Positions 17,245-26,979 of a stretch of 64,000 nt of DNA are shown here, in pieces. The stretch is taken from NCBI GenBank assembly GCA_036505635.1, contig DASXTC010000053.1, forward strand, positions 1-64,000, in the 5' to 3' direction. This DNA comes from DASXTC01 sp036505635 (GTDB lineage Bacteria; Acidobacteriota; Polarisedimenticolia; JACPZX01; DASXTC01). Each line of letters opens with the position of its first letter. Position 1 is the stretch's first letter. Below the pieces are notes generated by a model. The model did no database searches. It saw nothing but the letters and a program-made list of their open reading frames with translations, and was not told the origin of the DNA. The translations under genes and the position numbers were made by a program.

Positions 17245-18936
17245 TCACTTGATGATCTCCTGGCCTTCCACCAGGTCGTACGTGCGCCCGGCGGCGAGAT
17301 CCCGGAACCGCTGCGTCCGGCCCGAGGGCCAGCGCACCTCCAGGGTGTCGATCTTCTCCGCCGATCCCAGACCGACCTGGATCCACGGATCCCGGGACCA
17401 GAGATATGAGCCTCCCCCCTGGGCGTAACGCATCATCGTGCGCCCAGCCGCCGTCACCGTGAGACGCGCGCCGATCGCCGAGCGGTTCGAGGCGGTCCCC
17501 ACGAGATGGAAGGTCGCCGATCGGCCCGACGATCCCGCGTCGTTGCGCAACAGGACCGGCTCCGAGTCGATGACCGTCAGCAGCAGGTCGGCATCGCCGT
17601 CGCGATCGAAGTCGAGGGGGCCACCGGCCCGGTAGCTCTTCTTCGTGACGAAGGAGGCCCCCGCCCGGTCGCTCGCGTCCTCGAAACGCCGGGCCCCCCC
17701 CGGCCCCGCCTCGTTGTGGAAGAGCTGGTTGGACTCCAGGTAGGTGGCGCCGATCTGCATCGCGTCCACGCCAGGGTAGACGTGCCCGTTGGCGAAGAAG
17801 AGGTCGAGCCAGCCGTCGTTGTCGTAGTCGAAGAAGTCGGTGGCCCAGCCCAGCGGCAGGTAGGTCTTCTCGGAGAGCCCCACCGCGGCGGTCACCTCCT
17901 CGAAGTAGCCCTCCCCCGCGTAGCGCAGGAGCTGGTAGAACTGATGGGAGAAGTTCGTGATCATCAGATCGAGGCTCCCGTCCCCGTCGTAGTCGCCGAA
18001 GCTGGTCCCCATCGATCCCATCTCGGCCCCGTCCACGCCGTACGCCACGCCGCTGAGGGCGCCGACCTCATCGAAGGTCCCGTCCCCGCGGTTGCGGTAG
18101 AGCTGGTTGGGCGTCGCGTCGTTGGCGACGAAGATGTCCACGTCGCCGTCTCCGTCGTAATCGGCGGCGGCCACCCCCAGCCCGTAGAGTCCGATGTCGG
18201 TGCGGATACCGGCGGCGGCCGACACGTCCGTGAAAGTGCCGTCGCCGTTGTTGTGGTAGAGGATGTCCACATCGCCTTTCAGGCCCGTGGGCCCGCACAT
18301 GACGAGGTTGCCGCGGTAGACGCAGGGATGCCGGGCGTCGCCGCGGCGCGGGACCTTGCCCGGATCGAACGCCACGTAGTTGGCCACGTAGAGATCGAGC
18401 TGTCCGTCGTTGTCGAAGTCGGCGAAGGCGGCCGAGGCTCCCCAGCGTGGATCGCCGACCCCCGCGCCGGATCCGACCTCCTCGAAGGTTCCGTCCCCCC
18501 TGTTGTGAAAGAGCTTGTTGGGACCCCAGGAGGTCACGTAGAGATCCGAGAAGCCGTCGTTGTCGTAATCCCCCACCGCGACGCCGAAGCCCCAGAAGGG
18601 ATCGGCCAGTCCGGCCTTCGCCGTGACGTCCTCGAAGAGGCCCTTCCCCTTGTTGCGGAAGAGGCGGGGTCTGGGCTCCTGTCCTCTGGGGTATCCGTCG
18701 AGGCGCGACCCGTTGGGCAGGTAGATGTCCAGCCATCCGTCGTTGTCGATGTCGAAGGCGGCCGCCCCGGTGCCGGTCGTCTCGAGGATGTAGTCCTTGT
18801 CGGGCGAGCCGCTGACGAATCTGACGCCCGCGAGGCCGGCGTCCCGCGTCACGTCGGTGAAGATGGCCGGGCCGGTCGACGCGGGCGCGGCCACGAGGGC
18901 CGCGGCGGCGGCCAGGGCGGCGATGATCCTCAGCAT
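17245..18936 (-). CDS. FG-GAP/VCBS repeat protein with ASPIC/UnbV domain
   Basis: 563 aa. Residues 1-22 are a signal peptide (MLRIIAALAAAAALVAAPAS). Around seven integrin-like FG-GAP repeats follow, with Ca2+-binding loops of the type DIDNDGWLDIYLPNG, DYDNDGFSDLYVT and DYDGDGDVDIFVAND, forming a beta-propeller. The last ~80 residues match ASPIC/UnbV (GLGSAEKIDTLEVRWPSGR). It is likely exported and surface or periplasmic; its function is unknown. The ATG at 18936 is chosen for the signal peptide and the well-placed TATAAT promoter upstream. The frame continues past it, but no signal would then be formed. Confidence 0.9.
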   Translation of the reverse strand: MLRIIAALAAAAALVAAPASTGPAIFTDVTRDAGLAGVRFVSGSPDKDYILETTGTGAAAFDIDNDGWLDIYLPNGSRLDGYPRGQEPRPRLFRNKGKGLFEDVTAKAGLADPFWGFGVAVGDYDNDGFSDLYVTSWGPNKLFHNRGDGTFEEVGSGAGVGDPRWGASAAFADFDNDGQLDLYVANYVAFDPGKVPRRGDARHPCVYRGNLVMCGPTGLKGDVDILYHNNGDGTFTDVSAAAGIRTDIGLYGLGVAAADYDGDGDVDIFVANDATPNQLYRNRGDGTFDEVGALSGVAYGVDGAEMGSMGTSFGDYDGDGSLDLMITNFSHQFYQLLRYAGEGYFEEVTAAVGLSEKTYLPLGWATDFFDYDNDGWLDLFFANGHVYPGVDAMQIGATYLESNQLFHNEAGPGGARRFEDASDRAGASFVTKKSYRAGGPLDFDRDGDADLLLTVIDSEPVLLRNDAGSSGRSATFHLVGTASNRSAIGARLTVTAAGRTMMRYAQGGGSYLWSRDPWIQVGLGSAEKIDTLEVRWPSGRTQRFRDLAAGRTYDLVEGQEIIK

Positions 18937-18966
18937 GGGCCGGCTCCGGTTGGGGGACAGACAGGG

Positions 18967-18996
18967 ATTATACGCACTCGACCTTTGAGGAGCGAA
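18967..18996 (-). promoter_or_regulatory. Promoter of the UnbV-TPR operon
   Basis: On the minus strand a perfect TATAAT (18972-18967) stands 31 nt before the ATG, with TTCGCT (18996-18991) 18 nt further upstream as a partial -35. Confidence 0.6.
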
Positions 18997-19006
18997 TCCG
19001 TATGAT
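18978..19006 (+). promoter_or_regulatory. Overlapping divergent promoter of the DAACS gene
   Basis: TCGACC (18978-18983) and TATGAT (19001-19006) are 17 nt apart. The -10 ends 8 nt before the ATG at 19015, so transcription would begin at or next to the start codon. The element overlaps the oppositely oriented promoter, so the two may interfere. Confidence 0.5.
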
Positions 19007-19014
19007 ACGAGCCC

Positions 19015-20304
19015 ATGCCCGCCCGATCTAAGACCCCCCTTCATCGTCAGATCCTCTACGGGATGCTGGTCGGCGCCGTGGCCGGAATCGTGGCCAACGC
19101 CGTCTGGGGCCCGGCGCACGCCGAGCGGATCCAGTCGCTGGTGGCCAACGTGACCTATCCGGCCGGCCGGATATTCATGCGCCTGATCTTCATGGTTGTG
19201 ATACCGCTCATTTTCTCGGCCCTGGTGCTGGGGGTGGCCGAGCTGGGAGACGTGCGGCGCCTCGGGCGCGTGGGCCTCAAGACCCTCGCCTTCACTCTGG
19301 TGCTCAGCTCTATCTCGGTGCTCGTGGGCGTCGGGATGGTGAACCTGGTGAAGCCGGGCGCGGGGCTCGCCGAAGCCGACAAGCAGTCGTTGATCGACAT
19401 GCTGGGGGGCTCGGCCGCGCAGGTGCAGCGGCCCGAGTCAAAGGCCATCGCGCAGACGCTCCTCGATCTCATCCCCGAAAACCCGCTCAAGTCGATGGTG
19501 GACGCCTTCAAGGGCGAGATGCTCACCGTCATGATCTTCTCGCTCTTCATCGGGATCGCCCTGACCCTGTGCGACCGCGAGCGCGTCAAGCCTCTGCTCG
19601 ACTTCCTCCAGGCGGTGTACGAGGTCGTCATGAAGGTCATCGCGATGGCCATGAAGCTGGCGCCCTACGGCGTCGCGCTGCTGCTCTTCTCCCTGACGGC
19701 GCGTTTCGGCCTCGAGATCCTCTCGAAGCTCGGCTGGTACGTGGGCACCGTGATCGCCGGGCTGCTGATCCACCAGTTCCTCGTCTACTCGCTGGCCATC
19801 AGGTACGCGGTGGGCTACTCGCCGCGTCTGTTCTTCTCGCGCATCAGCGAGGTGATGGTGACGGCCTTCTCGACCTCGTCGAGCAACGCCACCCTGCCGG
19901 TCTCGATGCGCGTCACCGAGCAGGAGCTGGGGGTGCCGCGGCAGATCGGTGGCTTCGTCCTGACGGTCGGTTCCACCGCCAACCAGAACGGCACGGCGCT
20001 CTACGAGGGGATCACCGTGCTCTTTCTGGCGCAGTTCTTCGGAGTGCACCTGGGCCTCGGCTCGCAGGTCATGGTGGTCGTCATGTCGATCCTCGCGGGG
20101 GTCGGCACCGCCGGAGTGCCCGGCGGGTCGTTGCCGATGGTCGGGGCGCTGCTCGTGTCGATCGGCGTGCCGTGGGAGGGGATCGGGATCATCCTCGGCG
20201 TCGATCGGTTGCTCGACATGTGCCGCACCGTGCTCAACGTGACGGGGGACATCGTGGCCGCGGCCTGGGTGGCCAAGTCCGAAGGGTACGAGCTGAAGGC
20301 GTGA
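19015..20304 (+). CDS. Dicarboxylate/amino acid:cation symporter (DAACS)
   Basis: A 429-aa GltP/DctA-family secondary transporter with about eight membrane segments plus the two hairpin loops. The serine-rich HP1 motif is FSTSSSNATLP. The TM7 motif, usually NMDGT, reads NQNGT in TVGSTANQNGTALYEG. HP2 includes the AGVGTAGVPGGSLPM region. The likely role is cation-coupled uptake of glutamate, aspartate or C4-dicarboxylates across the inner membrane. It is monocistronic, with no Shine-Dalgarno, and may be leaderless. Confidence 0.9.
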   Translation: MPARSKTPLHRQILYGMLVGAVAGIVANAVWGPAHAERIQSLVANVTYPAGRIFMRLIFMVVIPLIFSALVLGVAELGDVRRLGRVGLKTLAFTLVLSSISVLVGVGMVNLVKPGAGLAEADKQSLIDMLGGSAAQVQRPESKAIAQTLLDLIPENPLKSMVDAFKGEMLTVMIFSLFIGIALTLCDRERVKPLLDFLQAVYEVVMKVIAMAMKLAPYGVALLLFSLTARFGLEILSKLGWYVGTVIAGLLIHQFLVYSLAIRYAVGYSPRLFFSRISEVMVTAFSTSSSNATLPVSMRVTEQELGVPRQIGGFVLTVGSTANQNGTALYEGITVLFLAQFFGVHLGLGSQVMVVVMSILAGVGTAGVPGGSLPMVGALLVSIGVPWEGIGIILGVDRLLDMCRTVLNVTGDIVAAAWVAKSEGYELKA

Positions 20305-20382
20305 ATCCCCGGGTCCGGCTCCTTGCTAACCCCTTGCCTCGTTGATACGATCGCGTTGCGTTCGGTGGACAAGGACGGGCCG

Positions 20383-21246
20383 ATGATCCACGAGGCAGCC
20401 GGAGCCGGCGGTGGCGGCGGCACGAGGGAACCCGCCGTGGCGGGCACCTTCTACCCCGGCGATCCCGGCCTGCTGCGTTCGGAGGTCGAGGGGTGCCTGG
20501 AATGGCGCCCGCCGGGGATGGAGGCGGGTCCGCGCGTCCCCGCCACGGCGGCCGCGCTGATCGTGCCGCACGCGGGCTACGTCTACTCGGGCCGAGTGGC
20601 CGGGGCGACCTACGCGTCCGCCGAGCTTTCCGCCACGCTGGTGATCCTCTGCCCCAATCACACGGGGATGGGAGAGCCGATCGCGGTGATGAGCCGCGGC
20701 GCCTGGCGGACGCCGCTGGGCCCGGCCCGGATCGATGAGGCCCTGGCGGATCGGATCCTGGAGCGATGCCCGCTGGCCGCCGAGGACGACCGCGCGCACC
20801 TGCGGGAGCACTCGCTGGAGGTGCAGATCCCGTTTCTTCAGGTGAAACTGGATGAGTTCAGCTTCGTGCCCATCTGCGTGGGCACGGGAAAGCTCGATGC
20901 CCTCACGAGGCTCGGGCGGGACCTTGCCGAGGTGATCCGGGAGTGGGACGTGCCGGTGGGGATCGTGATCTCGAGCGACATGAGCCATTACATTCCGGCG
21001 CGGGAGGCCCGAGACAAGGACATGGCGGCGGTGGACCGCGTCCTCGCGCTGGATCCCGAAGGACTGCACCGCGTCGTCCACGAGCGCGACATCACGATGT
21101 GCGGCGTCTCCCCCGCCGTCGCGGGGCTGACCGCCGCGAAGGCCAACGGCGCCTCGTCCGCCCGCCTCGTCGCGTACGCCAACTCGGGGGACGCGAGCGG
21201 CGATTACGACAGGGTCGTGGGTTACGCGGGCCTTCTCATCTCATGA
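20383..21246 (+). CDS. MEMO1 family protein (AmmeMemoRadiSam protein B type)
   Basis: A 287-aa protein of the Memo family, related to class III extradiol dioxygenases. Conserved blocks include REPAVAGTFYPGD, VPHAGYVYSGRVAGATYA, the CPNHTG His-containing segment, LREHSLEVQIPFLQ and SSDMSHYIP. The His/Asp/Glu residues form a metal- or redox-binding pocket in relatives, but the substrate is not established. Its start is taken at ATG 20383; an upstream in-frame extension would add an unconserved ~20 residues. Its last bases overlap the lptD start (ATGA). Confidence 0.88.
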   Translation: MIHEAAGAGGGGGTREPAVAGTFYPGDPGLLRSEVEGCLEWRPPGMEAGPRVPATAAALIVPHAGYVYSGRVAGATYASAELSATLVILCPNHTGMGEPIAVMSRGAWRTPLGPARIDEALADRILERCPLAAEDDRAHLREHSLEVQIPFLQVKLDEFSFVPICVGTGKLDALTRLGRDLAEVIREWDVPVGIVISSDMSHYIPAREARDKDMAAVDRVLALDPEGLHRVVHERDITMCGVSPAVAGLTAAKANGASSARLVAYANSGDASGDYDRVVGYAGLLIS

Positions 21247-23717
21247 CCTTGACTGGTCCCCGCGGGTCGCCGGGCCCCGCGGTTCTCCTGTTCGCCGCGC
21301 TGGCCGCGGCGGCGGGGCTCGGGGGCCGCGCGTCGGCCGACGACGCGGGTCCCCTCAAGCCCTCCGCCGGCGAGCGCCCCGTCATCTCCGCGACGCGCAT
21401 CGAGCAGGTCGCCGAGGGAGAGCTGATGCTGACGGGGGACGTCGACCTGCGCTACGGTGAGCTGCGCCTGCTGGCCGACAAGCTCCACTACAACGACATC
21501 ACGCACATGGCGTCTGCCGAGGGCAACGTCGTCCTGATGTTCGGCAAGAGCGAGATCAGCGGCGACCGGCTCGAGATGAACGTCGAGACGCGGCTCGCCA
21601 CGGTCTGGAACGCGCACGGGTACATGGACCCGGACGTGATCTTCCAGGCCGAGAAGCTCGAGCGGATCGCGGACGACAAGGTCGTCATCACCGACGCCAC
21701 CGTCACCACCTGCACCCAGCCGACCCCCTACTGGGCCTTCCACGTCTCCAGCGCCACGCTTCATCTGGATCACTACGCCTACATGCGCAACGCGGCCTTC
21801 AAGACCGGCAAGGTCCCTGTCATCTACATGCCCTACCTGATATGGCCCATGAAGAAGGATCGCTCCACCGGGATCCTGCTGCCGAACATCGGCTATTCGA
21901 GGCGCCGCGGTTCGTTCATCGGCAACGCGCTCTACGTGGTGCTGGGGCGCAGCCAGGATGCCACCTTCTACTTCGACCGGTACGGCAGGACGGGCACCGG
22001 GCTGGGGTTCGAGTACCGCTTCGTGCCGGCAGACCGGGGCGAGGGCTCCTTCACCGGCTACCACCTCGATGACACCGCGCCCGATCCCAACATGCCGACC
22101 GAGGAGCTGCGCCGCAAGCGATACCGGTTCAAGTTCGTCGAGAACCAGAAGTTCGCCAATGGCTACAGCCTCCTGGCCGAGATCAACAAGGTGAGCGACC
22201 TCGATTACTATCTCGATTTCGAGCGCGACATCACGCAGACCACGAGCCCCACGGTCTTCTCCCACGTCGACGTCGTGCGCAACTGGGATAACTTCTCTCT
22301 CAACGTGAGGGCCGACCGGCAGGAGCAGTTTCTCTCCACCGTGTCCGACGTGACCTTGCAGCGGCTCCCGGAGCTGGAGCTGAGGGGGCGCGGGATCCGC
22401 TTTGGACATTCCCCCTTCTACTTCTCGTTCGAGACATCCGGCGGCGTCTACAACAAGGACCGGCGTTTCGAGGCCGACGGACCGGAACGACGCGAGGTCA
22501 CTTACAACCGCCTGGACCTCTTCCCGACGATCTCGGCCTCCTTCACGCCCACCCCCTGGCTCGACATCTCGCCGTCGGTGTCGGCGCGAGAGACCTTCTA
22601 CAGCGAGTCCGCCGTCGATCCGGCGGACCCCAACACGCTTCTGTCGAGCAAGAACGTCACCCGCGAGTTCGCCTCGTTCAACCTCTCCGTGGTGGGGCCG
22701 CGTATCTACCGGCTCTTCGGGGACTCCAGGGAGGCCGGGGCGACGATCTTCAAGCACACATTCGAGCCGCGCGTGAGCTACTCGTACATCCCCGAGGTCA
22801 GCGGCGGCGAGCACGTCATCCCCTTCGACGACGTCGATGTCCTGCCGGGGGACGTCCACCGCGTGACCTACTCGCTCACGAGCCGCCTCTTCATGAAGCG
22901 GCCCCCCAAGACGGCGCCCGCGCCGAAGGTCGCCACGGAGGAGCCTTTCGCGTCCGACATCACTGGGCCCACGCAGGCGCAGACTCCCGTCACCGACGTG
23001 AAGGACCTGCCAGGCGAGATCAGGCAGGCGCTCAAGGACGAGACGCGAGCTCCCGGCGTGGGGGCCGTCGAGATCGCCACCTTCGACCTCTCGCAGAGCT
23101 ACTCGCTCGACGATCAGAAGCCGCTGAGCCGCAGCACACCGACGGAGCCCGAAGCGATCCTGGGCGAACCGATCAATTCGCCGGCGGGAGACGTGGTCGC
23201 CACGGTCCGGTTCAATCCGAGCCCGGCGGCCAGCCTGGACGTGCGGGCCGCCTATGACGTGCTCTACGACGACATCAGGACCGTCAGCCTCTCGGCCAAC
23301 TTCAGGAGCGTGAAGCGCGGCTACGCCCGCTTCTCCTACTTCCTCAATCGCGACCTCGGCGGGACCCTCTTCGAGCCTGATCCCGACCCCGACCCGAACA
23401 CCCCCTGCGATCGCCTGGTCGTCGACCCGAACAACCGCTGCGAGCGCCGGTTCGTTGACTCGAGCCAGATCCGCCTTATCGGCGGCACGGGGTTCCTCAA
23501 CAGGAAGGTGACACTGGACGTCGAGGGCTCGTACGACATCCAGAACGGGATCCTGCGCGACCAGCGGTACCGCTTCGGGTACAACACCCAGTGCTGCGGC
23601 ATGCTCATCGAGGTGGCCCGCCGGGACTTCGAAAGGATCGATGAGATAGAGTACCGGTTCGTCCTCAACCTGCGGGGGGTCGGGACCTTCCTCGATCTGC
23701 AGGGGAGGCCGCGCTGA
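21243..23717 (+). CDS. lptD: LPS assembly outer-membrane protein LptD
   Basis: 824 aa. A signal peptide spans ~1-33 (FAALAAAAGLGGRASA). The N-terminal OstA/LptA-like jellyroll covers ~45-200 (GELMLTGDVDLRYGELRLLADKLHYN). The C-terminal beta-barrel begins around the conserved PVIYMPYLIWPMKKDRSTGILLP segment. LptD with LptE inserts LPS into the outer leaflet. The start is coupled by ATGA to the Memo gene, and the stop is coupled by TGATG to an rmlD-like gene, an unusual setting. Cysteine pairs occur in a C-terminal loop (CDRLVVDPNNRCERR). Confidence 0.93.
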   Translation: MTLTGPRGSPGPAVLLFAALAAAAGLGGRASADDAGPLKPSAGERPVISATRIEQVAEGELMLTGDVDLRYGELRLLADKLHYNDITHMASAEGNVVLMFGKSEISGDRLEMNVETRLATVWNAHGYMDPDVIFQAEKLERIADDKVVITDATVTTCTQPTPYWAFHVSSATLHLDHYAYMRNAAFKTGKVPVIYMPYLIWPMKKDRSTGILLPNIGYSRRRGSFIGNALYVVLGRSQDATFYFDRYGRTGTGLGFEYRFVPADRGEGSFTGYHLDDTAPDPNMPTEELRRKRYRFKFVENQKFANGYSLLAEINKVSDLDYYLDFERDITQTTSPTVFSHVDVVRNWDNFSLNVRADRQEQFLSTVSDVTLQRLPELELRGRGIRFGHSPFYFSFETSGGVYNKDRRFEADGPERREVTYNRLDLFPTISASFTPTPWLDISPSVSARETFYSESAVDPADPNTLLSSKNVTREFASFNLSVVGPRIYRLFGDSREAGATIFKHTFEPRVSYSYIPEVSGGEHVIPFDDVDVLPGDVHRVTYSLTSRLFMKRPPKTAPAPKVATEEPFASDITGPTQAQTPVTDVKDLPGEIRQALKDETRAPGVGAVEIATFDLSQSYSLDDQKPLSRSTPTEPEAILGEPINSPAGDVVATVRFNPSPAASLDVRAAYDVLYDDIRTVSLSANFRSVKRGYARFSYFLNRDLGGTLFEPDPDPDPNTPCDRLVVDPNNRCERRFVDSSQIRLIGGTGFLNRKVTLDVEGSYDIQNGILRDQRYRFGYNTQCCGMLIEVARRDFERIDEIEYRFVLNLRGVGTFLDLQGRPR

Positions 23718-24598
23718 TGACCCATCTTCCTCTCATCCTCGGCAGCCACGGCCGCCTCGGGCGGTCCCTGTGCGACGTCATCGAGAACGAATACGCCCAG
23801 ACCTTCCCCGGAGCGGTCTTCGCCACACGGGCGGAGCTGGACACCGGCGATTACTGGCGCCTCCGATCTGAATTCGAGAGGATCGAGCCCACGGTGGTGG
23901 TGAACTGCACCGCCTACGCCCAGGTGGACGGGTGCGAGACGAACCGCGACCTGGCCGTCGCGGCCAACGCCCTGGGCGCGCGCCACGTGGCGCGAGCCGC
24001 GGCCGCCGCCGGCGCCCGCGTCATCCAGATCTCCACCGACCTGGTCTTCGACGGAGCGAAGGGCCGGCCCTACCGGGAGGAGGATGCCCCTAATCCGCTG
24101 TCGCATTACGCCCGCACGAAGCTCGAGGGGGAGAAGGCGGTGAGCGAGGAAAATCCCGATCACGTCATCCTGCGCAGCTCCTGGTTCTTCGGGCCCTGGC
24201 CGGAGAACCGGTATCCCGAGGTCTTCCTCAAGGCGCTCCAGGAGGGGCGCCGCTTCGCGATGGTGTCGGACCGGATCGGCTCGCCGACCTACCTGCGCGA
24301 CCTGGCCCGGGCGATCGTCCACGTCATCGTGACCCCCCACCGGGGGATCCTCCACTTCGCCAACGCCGGCGAGCCGACCTCGCGCTATCACCTGCTGGAG
24401 GCGCTGGCCCGCAGGCTCGACATCAGCACGGCGGGGATGACGCGGATCAGCGACGAACAATGGCAGGAGGACGCCGCGGTGCGCCCACCGTACTCCGCGC
24501 TCGACCCGGGCCGCTACGCCGAGGTGACCGGCCACCATCCCCGCACCTGGCTCGAGAGCCTGGAAGAGTACGTCCGGGAACGGACGGGGGGCGAATGA
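23717..24598 (+). CDS. dTDP-4-dehydrorhamnose reductase-like (RmlD family)
   Basis: A 293-aa extended SDR. The nucleotide-binding motif near the N-terminus is ILGSHGRLGRSL, followed by VVNCTAYAQVDGCE, STDLVFDG and the catalytic YARTKLEGE. RmlD reduces dTDP-4-keto-L-rhamnose in nucleotide-sugar synthesis. No rmlA, rmlB or rmlC is near, so the true substrate may differ. Coupling to lptD by a one-base overlap suggests a surface-polysaccharide or LPS role. Confidence 0.85.
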   Translation: MTHLPLILGSHGRLGRSLCDVIENEYAQTFPGAVFATRAELDTGDYWRLRSEFERIEPTVVVNCTAYAQVDGCETNRDLAVAANALGARHVARAAAAAGARVIQISTDLVFDGAKGRPYREEDAPNPLSHYARTKLEGEKAVSEENPDHVILRSSWFFGPWPENRYPEVFLKALQEGRRFAMVSDRIGSPTYLRDLARAIVHVIVTPHRGILHFANAGEPTSRYHLLEALARRLDISTAGMTRISDEQWQEDAAVRPPYSALDPGRYAEVTGHHPRTWLESLEEYVRERTGGE

Positions 24599-25581
24599 AG
24601 ATCTTCATGACCGGCGCGACCGGTTTCCTCGGCATGCGGGTCGCCGCGCGCCTTGCGGAGGCGGGCCACGACGTGCGCGCGCTCGTCCGGCCCTCGCAGG
24701 TGCCGCGGCCGATGCCGCCGGGTGTCACGACAACGCCAGGCGACGTGACCGACGCCGCCAGTCTCGAAAGAGGGGCCGCGGGCTGCGACGTCATCGTGCA
24801 CAGCGCCGCGCTGGTCAAGATGTGGGTCCGGGACCGCGGCTCCTTCGATCGGGTCAACGTCGGCGGGCTCAGGAACATCCTGGAGGCGGGGCGGCGCGCC
24901 CGCGTCTCCCGGATCCTCTACACGTCCTCCTTCATCGCACTGGGTCCCACCGACGGACGGGTGGCCGACGAGACGTGGGTGCATGCGCCGGCAGGCCATC
25001 ACAACGACTACGAGCGCACCAAGGCGGCCGCCGACCTCGTCGCGCGGGAGGCCGCGGCGGCGGGAGCGCCGCTCGTGACCGTCTATCCCGGCGTCGTCTA
25101 CGGCGCGGGAAGGATGACCGACGGCAGCCTCATGACAAAGACGATCCACGACTTCATGCGCCGCCGGGTCCCCGGGTACCTCGGGAGCGGCCGGCAGGTG
25201 ATCTGCTACGCCTACATCGACGACGTGGTGGAGGGGCACCTGCTCGCGCTCGAGCGCGGCGCCCCGGGCCGGAGCTACATCCTCGGGGGGCCCAACGCCG
25301 ACTACTTCGAGCTGTACGGGCTGCTGGCCAGACTGAGCGGCGCGCCGGCTCCCACGCGCCACCTTCCCTTCTGGTTGATGGGGCTGGCCGGGAAGCTGCT
25401 GCGCTGGCGGGCCGACTATTTCGGAATCGAGCCCCCCATCACCGACGAGGTCATCGAGATCTACCGGCACGACTGGGCCTACGCCTCCGAGCGCGCGGTG
25501 TCGGAGCTCGGGTACCGGATCACGCCGCTCGAAGAGGGGCTGCGTCGCACCATCGAGTGGCTGCGGAGCGCCGCCTCGTGA
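24595..25581 (+). CDS. NAD-dependent epimerase/dehydratase, HpnA-like
   Basis: A 328-aa extended SDR with Rossmann motif TGATGFLGMRVA, TSSFIALG and catalytic Tyr-Lys in YERTKAAADL. It resembles the hopanoid-associated sugar epimerase HpnA and other NAD(P)-dependent sugar or sterol dehydrogenase-like proteins. No squalene-hopene cyclase is nearby, so HpnA function is only a guess. It overlaps the preceding gene by 4 nt (ATGA) and the following gene by 4 nt (GTGA), so it belongs with the isoprenoid genes downstream. Confidence 0.83.
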   Translation: MKIFMTGATGFLGMRVAARLAEAGHDVRALVRPSQVPRPMPPGVTTTPGDVTDAASLERGAAGCDVIVHSAALVKMWVRDRGSFDRVNVGGLRNILEAGRRARVSRILYTSSFIALGPTDGRVADETWVHAPAGHHNDYERTKAAADLVAREAAAAGAPLVTVYPGVVYGAGRMTDGSLMTKTIHDFMRRRVPGYLGSGRQVICYAYIDDVVEGHLLALERGAPGRSYILGGPNADYFELYGLLARLSGAPAPTRHLPFWLMGLAGKLLRWRADYFGIEPPITDEVIEIYRHDWAYASERAVSELGYRITPLEEGLRRTIEWLRSAAS

Positions 25582-26972
25582 GCCGGACGGCGGGCGCGCC
25601 CGGCCTGACGGCCGGCGAGATCGCGCGCAAGACGCTCCACGTCGGCGTTGGCCTCATGGCGCTCCTGCTCCCGTGGCTCACGCGGTGGCAGGCCGCCTCG
25701 ATCTGCGCCGCGGCCTTCCTGATGAACTGGCAGGTCCTTCCACGGATCACGCGCCACCGGCTCGAGCGCGAAGACGAGCGGCGCAAGGGGTTCGCCGAGG
25801 GGATCCTGGAGTACCCGCTGGCGGTGGGAGCGCTCTTCGTGCTCTTCGGCTCCCGCATGGAGGTCGTCGCCGCGGCATGGGCGATCCTCGCTTTCGGCGA
25901 CGGCTTTGCGACGATCGCCGGCAAGACGCTCGGCGGCGCGAGGCTCCCGTGGAACCCGGACAAGACCTTTTCGGGCCTTCTCGCCTTCGTCGCCTTCGGC
26001 GGGCTCGCCTCCACGGCGATGGCCACGTGGGTCTTCAGCGGGGCGCACCCGACCGCCGTGGAGCCGCCGCTCATGATCGCCTGCTACACGGCGGCGCTGC
26101 TGGCCGGGCTGGTGGAGAGCCTTCCCACCGGCGTCAACGACAACATCTCGGTGCCTCTGATATCGGGGGCCTTCCTCTACTCCCTGACCTACGTGGATCT
26201 CGGCCGGCTCACCGGCAACACGGATCACCTCGCGCGCCAGCTCGCGTGGGGCGCCGCCGTCAACCTTCTGGTGTCGGGCGCCGCCTGGATGGCCCGGACC
26301 GTCAAGACCTCCGGAGCCATCGCAGGCTTTCTGATCGGCGTGATCGTCTACGCCTTCGGCGGATGGCAGGCGTACGTCATCCTCATCCTCTTCTTCGTGC
26401 TGGCGTCGGCGGCCACCAGCGTCGGCTACGAAAGAAAGGCCGCGAAAAGGATCGCCCAGGCGGAGGGGGGGCGCAGGGGTGCGCGCCACGCCATCGCCAA
26501 CTGCGGCGTGCCAGCCTTCCTGGCGTTCCTGGCGGCGACCACGGTCCACACCGATCTCTGCATGACGGCGCTGGCCGCGGCCCTGGCCACCGCGGTCTTC
26601 GACACCGTCTCCTCGGAGATCGGGCAGGTCTATGGAAAACGCCCCTTCCTCATCACCACCTTCAGGCGGGTGCCGCCGGGAACGGATGGCGCCGTCAGCA
26701 TGGAGGGGACCCTGGCCGGCCTCTCGGCCGCCGCGGTGCTGGCCGCCGCGTCGTTCGGGCTCGGGATGATGGGAGGGATCGGGTGGGCGGGGGCCATCAT
26801 CGTCGTGGTCGCGGCCTTCATCGGGACCACGGCGGAGTCGTATCTCGGGGCGCTGTCACTGGGGGCGGCCGGCGACATGCTCAGCCGCATCGACAACGAG
26901 GCGATGAACTTCGCCAACACCGCGGTGGGGGCCCTTTCGGCCATGGCGCTCTGCGCGCTTGTGTTATCTTGA
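25578..26972 (+). CDS. Fused polyprenol kinase (VTE5/dolichol-kinase-like) + DUF92 (VTE6-like)
   Basis: 464 aa, GTG start overlapping the upstream stop. Residues ~1-230 are a membrane CTP-dependent polyprenol kinase domain with the hallmark LAFGDGFATIAGK and PWNPDKTFSG. Residues ~235-464 are a DUF92/TMEM19 domain (DTVSSEIGQVYGKRPFLITT, GTDGAVSMEGTLAG, AESYLGALSLGAA, NEAMNFANTAVGA). In plants and cyanobacteria VTE5 phosphorylates phytol and VTE6, a DUF92 protein, makes phytyl diphosphate. A single protein holding both could convert an isoprenoid alcohol to its diphosphate. The UbiA gene 7 nt downstream would be the user of that product. Confidence 0.85.
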   Translation: MSRTAGAPGLTAGEIARKTLHVGVGLMALLLPWLTRWQAASICAAAFLMNWQVLPRITRHRLEREDERRKGFAEGILEYPLAVGALFVLFGSRMEVVAAAWAILAFGDGFATIAGKTLGGARLPWNPDKTFSGLLAFVAFGGLASTAMATWVFSGAHPTAVEPPLMIACYTAALLAGLVESLPTGVNDNISVPLISGAFLYSLTYVDLGRLTGNTDHLARQLAWGAAVNLLVSGAAWMARTVKTSGAIAGFLIGVIVYAFGGWQAYVILILFFVLASAATSVGYERKAAKRIAQAEGGRRGARHAIANCGVPAFLAFLAATTVHTDLCMTALAAALATAVFDTVSSEIGQVYGKRPFLITTFRRVPPGTDGAVSMEGTLAGLSAAAVLAAASFGLGMMGGIGWAGAIIVVVAAFIGTTAESYLGALSLGAAGDMLSRIDNEAMNFANTAVGALSAMALCALVLS

Positions 26973-26979
26973 CCGGCCG

